Shown here piece by piece: positions 25,032-32,290 of a stretch of DNA of 64,000 nt. Position numbers and translations under genes: made by a program. The first letter of the stretch is position 1. Every line of letters starts with the position of its first letter. Source of the DNA: Streptomyces sp. MH60 (GTDB lineage Bacteria; Actinomycetota; Actinomycetes; Streptomycetales; Streptomycetaceae); NCBI RefSeq assembly GCF_002939385.1, contig NZ_MULI01000001.1:310001-374000 (forward strand), in the 5' to 3' direction. The notes under the pieces were generated by a model. It did not search any database and was not told the DNA's origin. It saw only the letters and a program-made list of their open reading frames with translations.

Positions 25032-25462
25032 AGACCTCTTCTTCCGGGGGATGCGTCGAGGGGCCCGGGCGCCGTACGGCGCCCGGGCCCCGAGCTTTCA
25101 ACACCATCTGCCGACTGACATCAGCCGACCTTCTTTGTCCGCTGCGATCCGCCTGGGAGGGCGGGGCTGCGGGGATCGCGGATGCGTGACCGGGGACCAC
25201 CTTCCAATCCGGGGCCTGCGGTACCCGGGCGGTCTTACCCCGGCCCGGGCGATCCTGATGGCGTTCGGCTCCTTACCTGTTTCGGTTGATCCGTCTTTAC
25301 TGCGGTTGCGCGGTACTGCTGTGCGACCCCTGGGATCGCTCGGCCCGGCAGCCAGTAGAGGAACCCACCATTTCCGGCTCCGCCACTCCGCTGCCGTGCC
25401 GCTCCTTCGGCTTCCTTGCACGGCAGTTCGTCTCTGCCGTGCCCATCGACTTCTGGGCTACG
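25032..25462 (-). ncRNA. Candidate structured leader RNA or small RNA upstream of the MerR gene
   Basis: No gene-like translation exists here, yet a good promoter (TAGACA-17-TAGTGT) reads leftward into it and a 32-bp perfect palindrome ends it. The transcript would include several GC-rich local inverted repeats (GGTAAGACCGCCCGGGTACC region). It could be a riboswitch-like or temperature-responsive leader, or a terminated small RNA. I could not match it to a known riboswitch class by eye. Confidence 0.35.
25060..25091 (-). terminator. 32-bp perfect palindrome in the merR leader (attenuator or terminator)
   Basis: GGGGCCCGGGCGCC, four central bases GTAC, then the exact complement GGCGCCCGGGCCCC. 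It lies 29 bp before the start codon of the downstream MerR gene. No T-run follows. Confidence 0.6.
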
Positions 25463-25468
25463 ACGAGA

Positions 25469-25497
25469 ACACTAGCCTCTGTCGACAGCAATGTCTA
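25469..25497 (-). promoter_or_regulatory. Predicted housekeeping promoter reading toward the merR gene
   Basis: On the minus strand, TAGACA (25497-25492), a 17-bp spacer and TAGTGT (25474-25469) match the Streptomyces HrdB consensus (TTGACn, TAnnnT). The start point would be about 25462, giving a ~430-nt leader. Confidence 0.55.
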
Positions 25498-25807
25498 CAG
25501 CGGTCACGACAGATTTACTCCATCTGCAGGGCCTGGAACTGTGTCTCCCCTGTGCCTGGAAGGGGGCAACCGGCCAGGCAGAGCGCTTTGCGCATGAGCG
25601 AGATGGAGACCACCCATGCCGCACCGCTGCGCGGCCCGTGGCCAGGCGGCCCGAACCTTCGCCGATCACCACGAGCGGACCAGGTCAGGTGGCTGAGCCG
25701 TCCGCCGGAACCTGCACCCCTTTCTCCAGCGCGGGAGCGGTGGGGTACGCCGTCCGACGCCCCTGCCCCGTCGTCCCCCTCGCGCGCCGGGCGGAGAGTG
25801 CGGCCAC
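25498..25807. other. Intergenic stretch, no gene seen
   Basis: 310 bp between the predicted leftward promoter and the large palindrome after the SCO5918-like gene. The open frames are Arg/Pro/Ala-rich with no family match and no ribosome site. Confidence 0.45.
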
Positions 25808-25851
25808 GCAGTGAGGGCCCGACCGGCGCGCGCCGGTCGGGCCCTCACTGC
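25808..25851. terminator. 44-bp perfect palindrome, terminator of the helicase/SCO5918 gene cluster
   Basis: GCAGTGAGGGCCCGACCGGC and its exact complement meet with only a central CGCG between them. It lies 36 bp after the stop codon of the SCO5918-like gene (leftward), the expected place for a terminator. It is unusually long and has no loop, so it may form a cruciform. Confidence 0.75.
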
Positions 25852-25886
25852 TGTTCTGGTGTGTCAGCGCGCGCCTGTCGCGTCGG

Positions 25887-26195
25887 TCAGAAGGACAAGG
25901 GGGCGCCGAGCATCGTGGAAGCCCGCTGCAACGGACTGCCGATGGGGGCGGATGCGGTCTCGGGCCGGGTGCGGCAGGTGAAGCCGAGCAGGGCCATGGC
26001 CCTCAGGACCTCGCCGGCGCTGAAATCGCGGCGGTCCTGACGGGTGATGACCTGGCCGACCTGCTTGACGGGGTAGTGGCGTCGTCCGATGATCACGGAC
26101 TCGCCGGTGACCGGTTCGGGCTTGATGCCCTTCATCGATTCCAGCACGTCGCTCTTGGTCAGGTCGAACGGGAAGCGGGCAATGACACAGCGCAT
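25887..26195 (-). CDS. SCO5918-like small conserved protein
   Basis: A 102-residue protein of the small actinobacterial family named after S. coelicolor SCO5918: MRCVIARFPFDLTKSDVLES, then GESVIIGRRHYPVKQVGQVI, RQDRRDFSAGEVLRAMALLG and FTCRTRP. The family is regularly linked to a DEAD-box helicase, as here, but has no known activity. The start-to-helix layout suggests a compact nucleic-acid-associated protein (inference). It is last in a leftward row after CBS and helicase genes and is closed by the 44-bp palindrome. Confidence 0.75.
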   Translation of the reverse strand: MRCVIARFPFDLTKSDVLESMKGIKPEPVTGESVIIGRRHYPVKQVGQVITRQDRRDFSAGEVLRAMALLGFTCRTRPETASAPIGSPLQRASTMLGAPLSF

Positions 26196-26244
26196 GATGC
26201 CTCACAGGCAGGAGAGGAAACGGGGCCGACCACCGTCCGGCGGT

Positions 26245-26634
26245 TCAGTGGGAGAGCGCGAGGACGCCCGGGACGCTGCCGTGTTCGCCGACCACGGGCA
26301 CGAGCCGCCGGAAGGACATGACGTCCCCGGCTTCGGCCCTCGTGGCCAATGGTGAGACGAGCGGCTCGCTGCCGTCGCTGTCACCCAGACGGATCCGGTC
26401 GGTGTATCCGGAGCCGTTCCTCACGGCGGTCAGCCGGGTCCGGGTGACCAGGCCGACGCACCGGCCGTCCTCATCGCAGACGACCAGCTGCTCCGCACGC
26501 GCGGCGGCCATGACGGACAGTGCCACCTCGACGGTCATGTCGTACCAGAGGTGCGGCGCGGTCGCGTCCGTGGCGTCGGCCACCGGGCTGTGCGCGGCGC
26601 GAGCGCTCACGGAGCGAGTCTGCAACTGGACCAT
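26245..26634 (-). CDS. CBS-domain protein
   Basis: A 129-residue protein formed by a CBS pair: APHLWYDMTVEVALSVMAAA, EQLVVCDEDGRCVGLVTRTR and a second half FRRLVPVVGEHGSVPGVLAL. CBS pairs bind adenosine nucleotides and act as energy or stress sensors. ATG 26634 is preceded by AGGAGG at a slightly long spacing. It lies 52 bp after the helicase stop and 49 bp before the SCO5918-like start, so probably co-transcribed with both. A role in sensing nucleotide levels during cold or energy stress is plausible but inferred. Confidence 0.82.
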   Translation of the reverse strand: MVQLQTRSVSARAAHSPVADATDATAPHLWYDMTVEVALSVMAAARAEQLVVCDEDGRCVGLVTRTRLTAVRNGSGYTDRIRLGDSDGSEPLVSPLATRAEAGDVMSFRRLVPVVGEHGSVPGVLALSH

Positions 26635-26686
26635 TGCCAAAGGGTGCCTCCTGGGAAGACGGGACGAATTCCTGACCACGACTGCT

Positions 26687-28183
26687 CTACGCGGCCGCAC
26701 CTGCGGGGGACTGCGATGCGGGGGAACGCCGGGGAGCCGAGGTGGGGCGGCGCCGACCGCGGGAGGTGGCACCACGCTTCTTGGGGCGTTCGGCCACCGG
26801 TGCGGTGATGACGACCGGGATACCGGTCGGGGTCTGGGCTCCGGTGATCCGGCTGAGGGCTTCGTCGCCCGCGCGGACCTGGGTCGTCTGCGGCAGGATC
26901 CCCGCGTCCGACATGAGGCGGACCATGCCGCGTCGCTGGCTCGGTGTGACGAGCGTGACGACGCTGCCGGACTCACCGGCGCGGGCCGTGCGGCCGCCGC
27001 GGTGGAGGTAGTCCTTGTGGTCGGTCGGCGGGTCGACGTTGACGACGAGGTCGAGGTTGTCGACGTGGATGCCGCGGGCCGCGACGTTGGTCGCCACCAG
27101 CACGGTGACGTGTCCGGTCTTGAACTGCGCCAGGGTGCGGGTGCGCTGCGGCTGGGACTTGCCGCCGTGCAGGGCGGCGGCCCGCACTCCGCTGCTGAGC
27201 AGGTCCTGGGTCAGCCTGTCGACGGCGTGCTTGGTGTCGAGGAACATGATCACGCGGCCGTCGCGTGCGGCGATCTCGGTGGTGGCCGCGTGCTTGTCGG
27301 CGGCGTGGACGTGGAGTACGTGGTGCTCCATCGTCGTGACGGCGCCGGCCGAGGGGTCGACGGAGTGCACGACCGGATCGGTGAGGTAGCGGCGCACGAG
27401 CAGGTCGACGTTGCGGTCGAGGGTGGCGGAGAACAGCATGCGCTGGCCCTCGGGGCGGACCTGGTCGAGCAGGGCGGTGACCTGCGGCATGAAGCCCATG
27501 TCGGCCATCTGGTCGGCCTCGTCGAGGACGGTGATGGAGACCTGGTTCAACCGGCATTCGCCGCGGTCGATGAGATCCTTGAGACGTCCCGGAGTGGCGA
27601 CGACGACCTCGGCTCCACCGCGCAGCGCGTGCGCCTGCCTGCCGATCGACATGCCGCCCACGACGGTGGCCAGCCGCAGCTTCACGGCGCGGGCGTACGG
27701 GGTGAGAGCGTCGGTGACCTGCTGTGCCAGTTCACGCGTCGGTACGAGGATCAGCCCCAGCGGCTGCCGGGGCTCGGCGCGCTGCCCGGCCGTACGGGCG
27801 AGCAGGGCCAGGCCGAAGGCGAGCGTCTTGCCGGAACCGGTGCGTCCGCGGCCGAGGACGTCGCGGCCGGCGAGGGAGTTCGGCAGGGTCGCGGCCTGGA
27901 TCGGGAACGGTACGGTGACGCCGGCCGAGCCGAGCGCGGCCAGCAGCTCACCGGGCATGTCGAGATCGGCGAAGCCCTCCACGGCGGGCAGCGCGGGGGT
28001 GATCGTCCGAGGGGGAGCGAACTCCCCCTGGATGGCGGCGGGCCGACGGCCGTAACCGCCTGAGCGGTTCGGACCGGCCGGCCGGCGCGCGGCCGACGAG
28101 CCGAAGCGGCTGCCACCCTTTCCGGAGTCGACACTGCCATTACGGCTGCGGGCGTAGCGGTCGTTCGTGCGTGTGCGGTTCAT
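26687..28183 (-). CDS. DEAD-box RNA helicase
   Basis: A 498-residue helicase with every core motif: Walker A GRTGSGKT (about 113-120), PTREL (148-152), TPGR (197-200), DEAD (221-224), SAT (252-254), ARGIHV (369-374) and the actinobacterial form of motif VI, HRGGRTAR (394-401). The N-terminal ~60 residues and the C-terminal ~60 residues are Arg/Gly/Ser-rich and basic, as in RNA-binding tails. It unwinds RNA duplexes with ATP in the cytoplasm. Position next to cspA points to cold-shock RNA remodelling. ATG 28183 follows GGAAGG. Its leader contains a nested inverted repeat. Confidence 0.93.
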   Translation of the reverse strand: MNRTRTNDRYARSRNGSVDSGKGGSRFGSSAARRPAGPNRSGGYGRRPAAIQGEFAPPRTITPALPAVEGFADLDMPGELLAALGSAGVTVPFPIQAATLPNSLAGRDVLGRGRTGSGKTLAFGLALLARTAGQRAEPRQPLGLILVPTRELAQQVTDALTPYARAVKLRLATVVGGMSIGRQAHALRGGAEVVVATPGRLKDLIDRGECRLNQVSITVLDEADQMADMGFMPQVTALLDQVRPEGQRMLFSATLDRNVDLLVRRYLTDPVVHSVDPSAGAVTTMEHHVLHVHAADKHAATTEIAARDGRVIMFLDTKHAVDRLTQDLLSSGVRAAALHGGKSQPQRTRTLAQFKTGHVTVLVATNVAARGIHVDNLDLVVNVDPPTDHKDYLHRGGRTARAGESGSVVTLVTPSQRRGMVRLMSDAGILPQTTQVRAGDEALSRITGAQTPTGIPVVITAPVAERPKKRGATSRGRRRPTSAPRRSPASQSPAGAAA

Positions 28184-28272
28184 GCGGAACCTTCCTCGAT
28201 ACGGCACATATCAAGGAATTCCCGCACTAGGAGCGGCACGGAGAATTGCAAGAAAGGGCCGGTGGGGTGACG

Positions 28273-28314
28273 GCTTGCGATTGCACGGATTTATCCGTCG
28301 TCAGATTCGCAAGC
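28273..28314 (-). promoter_or_regulatory. Nested inverted repeat upstream of the helicase gene
   Basis: Outer arms GCTTGCGA (28273-28280) and TCGCAAGC (28307-28314) enclose an inner pair ACGGAT/ATCCGT (28285-28298). It lies 90-130 bp upstream of the helicase start. It may be an operator or a stable 5' mRNA structure. Confidence 0.45.
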
Positions 28315-28472
28315 GCCGAAACAAGTAGCGCGGCGCGTGGGCTCAAGACTCGAAGCGTCCACTGCGCTGTGGCTGTGAAGGGGTGCGACTGCCCCCCTGA
28401 AGAACGATCCGTGTGCGGCAAGCCTACGGATTTCCTGCTTGTCTGCCACAGGTGAAATCACTGCGGGAAACG

Positions 28473-28520
28473 CTTGTAGCTGGGGCCCGCACCCCGAGGG
28501 ATGCGGGCCCCAGCTACAAG
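28473..28520 (-). terminator. Terminator of cspA
   Basis: Left arm CTTGTAGCTGGGGCCCGCA (28473-28491) and its exact 19-base complement (28502-28520) with a 10-nt loop, 16 bp after the cspA stop codon. Confidence 0.85.
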
Positions 28521-28536
28521 TACGCGATGTGCGGCG

Positions 28537-28740
28537 TCAGGCGAGAACGATGTTCTCGGCCGTCGGGCCCTTCTGGCCCTGCGCGATGTCGAAGGTCACC
28601 TTCTGGCCCTCCAGCAGTTCGCGGAAGCCCTGGGCGGCGATGTTCGAGTAGTGGGCGAACACGTCAGCGCCGCCACCGTCCTGCTCGATGAAGCCGAAGC
28701 CCTTTTCCGCGTTGAACCACTTCACGGTACCAGCAGCCAT
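28537..28740 (-). CDS. cspA: Cold-shock protein (CspA family)
   Basis: A 67-residue cold-shock domain with both RNA-binding motifs: RNP1 KGFGFI (residues 13-18) and RNP2 VFAHY (27-31). It begins [18 protein letters not shown], the usual actinobacterial start. It binds single-stranded RNA and DNA and keeps mRNA unfolded in the cold. ATG 28740 follows GGGAGAAACGAC. The 5' leader carries a hairpin, and a 19-bp terminator follows the gene, so it is probably monocistronic. The helicase gene downstream in the same direction has its own leader. Confidence 0.95.
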   Translation of the reverse strand: MAAGTVKWFNAEKGFGFIEQDGGGADVFAHYSNIAAQGFRELLEGQKVTFDIAQGQKGPTAENIVLA

Positions 28741-29130
28741 GTCGTTTCTCCCTTGGGGCAGTGCGTCGGAGCCCGCACCGTGCGGACGCCGAGTCGCCGC
28801 GATGATCACCCCATCCGGAAAAAGACCGGATATGCACAAGCGTTTCCAGCGGAACAACGTCCGACCGGAGAGCACTTGAATTTTCGGGAACCACAACTGC
28901 AACTGAGACTGACAGTAGCACGCCGCAGCGGTCAACGTGTGGCGGAGAATCTCTCTCTGCTCATTCCGGCAAAGAATCTGCCTGACTGTTCCGCTGAAAT
29001 CTCAGCTCGCGGACGCAGATATTGACATACTCGCGCGACGTCATACCAGCCGGCCCAGGGCGTGCGTGCCGTTGGCGCTCGTAAAGCTCGTCATACGTCG
29101 AGCCGGCCGGCCACCGCGCCCGCGAATGAA
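28741..29130. other. cspA upstream region
   Basis: About 390 bp without a gene. On the minus strand an extended -10 TGCTACTGT (28920-28912) could start a cspA transcript with a leader of ~165 nt. That leader contains the hairpin ATCCGG/CCGGAT (28813-28831). Long structured leaders are typical of cold-shock mRNAs. Confidence 0.4.
28813..28831 (-). promoter_or_regulatory. Hairpin in the predicted cspA leader
   Basis: ATCCGG (28813-28818), a 7-nt loop and CCGGAT (28826-28831), about 75 bases before the cspA start codon. Modest stability could make it temperature sensitive (inference). Confidence 0.4.
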
Positions 29131-29172
29131 GCCGAGGCGAGGCACCGTGGGACGTCTGTGCCTCGCCTCGGC
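29131..29172 (-). terminator. Terminator of the large glycoside hydrolase gene
   Basis: A perfect 15-bp stem, GCCGAGGCGAGGCAC (29131-29145) and its complement (29158-29172), with a 12-nt loop, 17 bp after the stop codon. Confidence 0.82.
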
Positions 29173-29188
29173 CGCTGTGGGGAGGGCG

Positions 29189-31870
29189 TTACCCGGCGGC
29201 CAGTGGTGTGACGGCGATCTGGTCGATCACCGGTGCGTACGGGGACCGCTGGTCGTACTGGTTGTAGGTGTCGCCGTCGAAGTCCGGCAGCTCTTCCGCC
29301 GTGAAGGTCAGGCGGTTCCTGCCCTTGTCGAGGGTGACCGGGACGGTCAGTTCCCAGAAGTTGTTGAAGTGGAAGGTCGTCGGGAACAGGACACGGCGGG
29401 CCGGTCCGCCGTTGACGGAGAGGTCGGCGTGGCGGGCGACCGGGTCGGGGTTGTAGTGAGTGGCGGGTGCCTGTTCGGCGTTGGAGTAGCGGATGGTCAG
29501 GGCGTGCCGTCCGGCCTTGGCTGCGGTCACGTCGATGCCGAGGGCATTGGCCTTTCCGGCGCCGATGTCTGTGACGGCCGTGCCGTTCGCCGCGAAGCTG
29601 TAGGCGGCGGTCGGCTTGGCGGCACCGGTGAGGGAGCCGTCCTCGGCCTGGTGGACGGTCGGCTTGAGGGTTCCCCGCGACGGTATGACCCGCAGCCGGT
29701 CGAGGCTCAGCCCGCCCGACACACCGGTCAGGGTGATCTTGTTGATGCCGCCGGAGAGGAACAGCTTGACCGTGTCCGTGCCCTTCCTGGCGCCCCCGAC
29801 CGGATGCCCGGGGAGCTTCTCACCGTTCAGAGCCAGGCTCGCCGACCCGCCGCCCAGATGGTCGACGGAGACGGTGGATTCGCCGTCGGTGGGGGAGTGG
29901 ACCCAGAAGGTCGTGGAGGCACCGTCGGGCAGGGGGACCGTGCCGGGGCCGGAGGCGCCGGAGCGGGTGTAGACGGGTCGGGTGCCGTCGAGCGCGGCGT
30001 ACTCGGCTTCGTAGACGGACGGCTGGGTGACGTTGCCGTCGCGCAGACCGAGGTCGATCTTGTCGATGATCGCGTCGCCCCGGGTGACGCCGAGCTCGGG
30101 GTCCTGTGCGGCGAGGGTGATCCGGTGCTTGCCGGCGGTCAGCCTCACCGCCGTGTCGGTGTGCCCCCACACCACCCACTTGTAGCCCAGCGGCAGCCGC
30201 AGCTCCTGCGGGTCCTTGCCGTCGACGCGCAGGAAGACGTTGGTCGGGCCCTGCTCCTTCACCAGGTCGTACTGGTTGAACGAGTTGGCGAAGACGCTCA
30301 GGTCGTACGTGCCGTCCTGCGGGACCTCGACGTCGAAGGCGAGGACGCCGTCGGACCCGGTGCGCAGCCCGCCCACGTTGTAGGCGCCGGACGTGGCGAA
30401 CTTGCCGACGTTCGACGGGGTGCCCTCCGGGCCGTTCCTGGAGTAGCCCGCGCCGGTGTAGGCGGCGTTCTCCGCCTCGTACGTCTTGCGCCAGCCCACC
30501 GAGGGCGCGGCCGGCGCGCCGCCGCTGCCGCCCGGGGAGAGGATGACCTGGTACGCCGACATCTCGTTCATGTCCCGCATCGGCAGGGTCACCGTGCCGT
30601 CGGCCCCGACCCGCACCTTCTGGTCGGCCAGCCGCAGCGGCTGCGCGGAGTCGCCGACCTGTCCGGTCCAGGGGATCTCCTGCACGGTGGCGCGCACGGT
30701 CGTGCCGAACAGCCCGGGGTCGATGTTGCGGAAGACGACGTCCGCGTCGCCGCTCTTGCCTCCGAAGAGGGCCCGCGACTGCTTCTTGCCCTCGTCGAGC
30801 GTGGCCACGCCCTGGAGGGTGTACTGCACGTTGGGACGCGGGGCGGTCACCTGCACCGTGTGCCCGGACATCTGGCCGTAGGCGTTGAACAGCCACCACT
30901 GGCCGTTGCCCTTGTTGGCCTCCACGGCCGAGTCGTTGAGATTGCCGTCGATGTTCCAGTACGCCAGGTCGGCGTCGATCTTCGACTCCTCGATGGCGGA
31001 GACCCACTGGACGACCTGGCCGGGCACCGACAGGTGGTAGTTGTGGCCGTACTCGTTGACGTTGATCGGCAGCGGGTCGACCCCGACCTCCTTCTCCCAC
31101 CCCCGGTACCTGGCCACACTGGTGCGGACCGCGGCGGGTGAGGACAGCTCGTGCCAGGTCATCACGTCCGGCACGACGTCGTTGTCCTTCGCGTACTGGA
31201 GGAAGCCCTTGACCTGGCCGAAGAGCTGGGAGGTGTTGGGGCCCGCGATCCGCGCGTCCGGGTCGAGGCTCTTGATCAGGTGATGGACGTTCTTCCACGC
31301 GGCGAAGAACTGCCGGGGGTCGTCCAGCCAGGAGACCTTGTCGTAGCTCCAGTCGCCCGTGCCGAACATGTTCCCCTCGGGTTCGTTGAAGGGGACGTAG
31401 ACGACGTGGTCCTTGTAGTCGCCCATGGTCATGACCTGGCGGACCTGCTTCTTGATCTTCTCCTTGAAGTCCGCGAGCCGCGCGGGACCGTCGACGCCCG
31501 GCCACTGGTAGGGGAAGCCTCGGTAGATGTCCGTCATGTAGATGTAGACGTCCTTGCCGCCCGACTCCACGAAGGGCGGCAGTATCTCCAGCGCGTCGGC
31601 TCCCGGATGCTGCGGACCGTCCTGCGCCTTCGTGGACACCGTGCGCAGACGCATGCCCTCGATGAGGTTGCGGCTCGGCACGCCGTCGCCGTAGACGCCG
31701 TAGAGGGAGCCGGAGGCCCCGCCGTGGAAGGCGCCGGTGTCGGTGGCGAGGTCGATGACGAGCTGCTCCGGTGCCGCCGCCCGGGCCGACCCGGTCGCGG
31801 GGCCGGCGAGCAGGGCGGCCAGGACCGCCACCGCCGCGGTACCGGCTTCCGTCATTCTTCTTCTTCGCAC
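29189..31870 (-). CDS. Large secreted glycoside hydrolase with C-terminal carbohydrate-binding modules
   Basis: An 893-residue exported enzyme. A signal peptide (five-residue basic start, AVAVLAALLAG core, ARAAA cleavage near 33) leads to a catalytic barrel of about 400 residues in clan GH-A style: VVYVPFNEPEG puts the acid/base at about E163, and PINVNEYGHNY puts the nucleophile at about E273. Three beta-sandwich modules follow, each opening with an AE motif (YEAENAAY, YEAEYAAL, VHQAEDGSL), as in CBM6/CBM35-like domains. I cannot assign the GH family with certainty. GTG 31870 was chosen because GGAG lies six bases upstream and the signal peptide then has normal length. Divergent from its probable LacI repressor across four operators. 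Confidence 0.82.
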   Translation of the reverse strand: MRRRRMTEAGTAAVAVLAALLAGPATGSARAAAPEQLVIDLATDTGAFHGGASGSLYGVYGDGVPSRNLIEGMRLRTVSTKAQDGPQHPGADALEILPPFVESGGKDVYIYMTDIYRGFPYQWPGVDGPARLADFKEKIKKQVRQVMTMGDYKDHVVYVPFNEPEGNMFGTGDWSYDKVSWLDDPRQFFAAWKNVHHLIKSLDPDARIAGPNTSQLFGQVKGFLQYAKDNDVVPDVMTWHELSSPAAVRTSVARYRGWEKEVGVDPLPINVNEYGHNYHLSVPGQVVQWVSAIEESKIDADLAYWNIDGNLNDSAVEANKGNGQWWLFNAYGQMSGHTVQVTAPRPNVQYTLQGVATLDEGKKQSRALFGGKSGDADVVFRNIDPGLFGTTVRATVQEIPWTGQVGDSAQPLRLADQKVRVGADGTVTLPMRDMNEMSAYQVILSPGGSGGAPAAPSVGWRKTYEAENAAYTGAGYSRNGPEGTPSNVGKFATSGAYNVGGLRTGSDGVLAFDVEVPQDGTYDLSVFANSFNQYDLVKEQGPTNVFLRVDGKDPQELRLPLGYKWVVWGHTDTAVRLTAGKHRITLAAQDPELGVTRGDAIIDKIDLGLRDGNVTQPSVYEAEYAALDGTRPVYTRSGASGPGTVPLPDGASTTFWVHSPTDGESTVSVDHLGGGSASLALNGEKLPGHPVGGARKGTDTVKLFLSGGINKITLTGVSGGLSLDRLRVIPSRGTLKPTVHQAEDGSLTGAAKPTAAYSFAANGTAVTDIGAGKANALGIDVTAAKAGRHALTIRYSNAEQAPATHYNPDPVARHADLSVNGGPARRVLFPTTFHFNNFWELTVPVTLDKGRNRLTFTAEELPDFDGDTYNQYDQRSPYAPVIDQIAVTPLAAG

Positions 31871-31911
31871 TGAGGTCTCCAGGAGGTCCGCGTGCTGGGT
31901 GGAGGGAAAGG

Positions 31912-31923
31912 CGAATCGGTTCG
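31912..31923. promoter_or_regulatory. LacI operator, copy 1
   Basis: CGAATCGGTTCG, one mismatch from the perfect palindrome CGAACCGGTTCG, 42 bp upstream of the glycoside hydrolase start, inside its leader. Confidence 0.75.
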
Positions 31924-32030
31924 ACATGCCGGCGGCCCGCGAGAAGGCGAGCCTGTGGCCCGGAAGGGGGGCCAGGGGTGTGTCGGGAGTGACGTCCGCT
32001 CGGCGCGGCACGGTGGGGGCGCACGGGCTT

Positions 32031-32042
32031 CGAACCGGTTCG
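32031..32042. promoter_or_regulatory. LacI operator, copy 2
   Basis: Perfect palindrome CGAACCGGTTCG, located directly downstream of the leftward promoter of the glycoside hydrolase gene, covering its start point. Confidence 0.82.
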
Positions 32043-32046
32043 GGGG

Positions 32047-32075
32047 AAGCTAGCACCGGCTCGACCCGTCGGCAA
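32047..32075 (-). promoter_or_regulatory. Predicted promoter of the glycoside hydrolase gene
   Basis: Minus strand TTGCCG (32075-32070), a 17-bp spacer, TAGCTT (32052-32047). The operator at 32031-32042 follows immediately, mirroring the arrangement on the other side. Confidence 0.55.
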
Positions 32076-32145
32076 TGCCTCTGACAGAGGGAACTATGCG
32101 GCGGTCAAAGGGCCTTGGAAACTACGAGACGTTCTGCGTGAAGCA

Positions 32146-32174
32146 TTGACAGCGATGGATGCGCTCCCTACTTT
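32146..32174 (+). promoter_or_regulatory. Predicted promoter of the LacI regulator gene
   Basis: TTGACA (32146-32151), a 17-bp spacer and TACTTT (32169-32174), a near-consensus Streptomyces housekeeping promoter. The operator at 32183-32194 covers the expected start point. Confidence 0.75.
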
Positions 32175-32182
32175 CCCTTCAG

Positions 32183-32194
32183 CGAACCGGTTCG
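32183..32194. promoter_or_regulatory. LacI operator, copy 3
   Basis: Perfect palindrome CGAACCGGTTCG, 8 bp after the -10 of the rightward promoter; implies autorepression of the regulator. Confidence 0.82.
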
Positions 32195-32264
32195 ACAGCC
32201 GGTCGTGATCACCGTCCAGCCCCAGACCTTCGGACGATCGGTGGGTGCGCTCACCTCTTCCGTT

Positions 32265-32276
32265 CGAATCGGTTCG
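32265..32276. promoter_or_regulatory. LacI operator, copy 4
   Basis: CGAATCGGTTCG, the same variant as copy 1, 14 bp before the regulator's GTG start codon. The two variant copies lie nearest the genes and the two perfect copies lie at the promoters. Confidence 0.75.
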
Positions 32277-32290
32277 ACAGAGGAGTTGCC

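Noticed and set aside
25032..25807. Protein-coding gene in the long gap between MerR and SCO5918-like genes
   Set aside because: Open frames on both strands give Arg/Pro/Ser-rich translation without family resemblance or ribosome sites; promoter and hairpin signals fit a leader better.
29022..29049. TTGACA followed by TACCAG on the plus strand
   Set aside because: The -10 is weak, spacing is 16 bp, and no plus-strand gene exists for over 3 kb downstream.
28937..31141. 734-codon open frame on the plus strand
   Set aside because: Complementary to the glycoside hydrolase with its catalytic motifs; no family-like content and no ribosome site.
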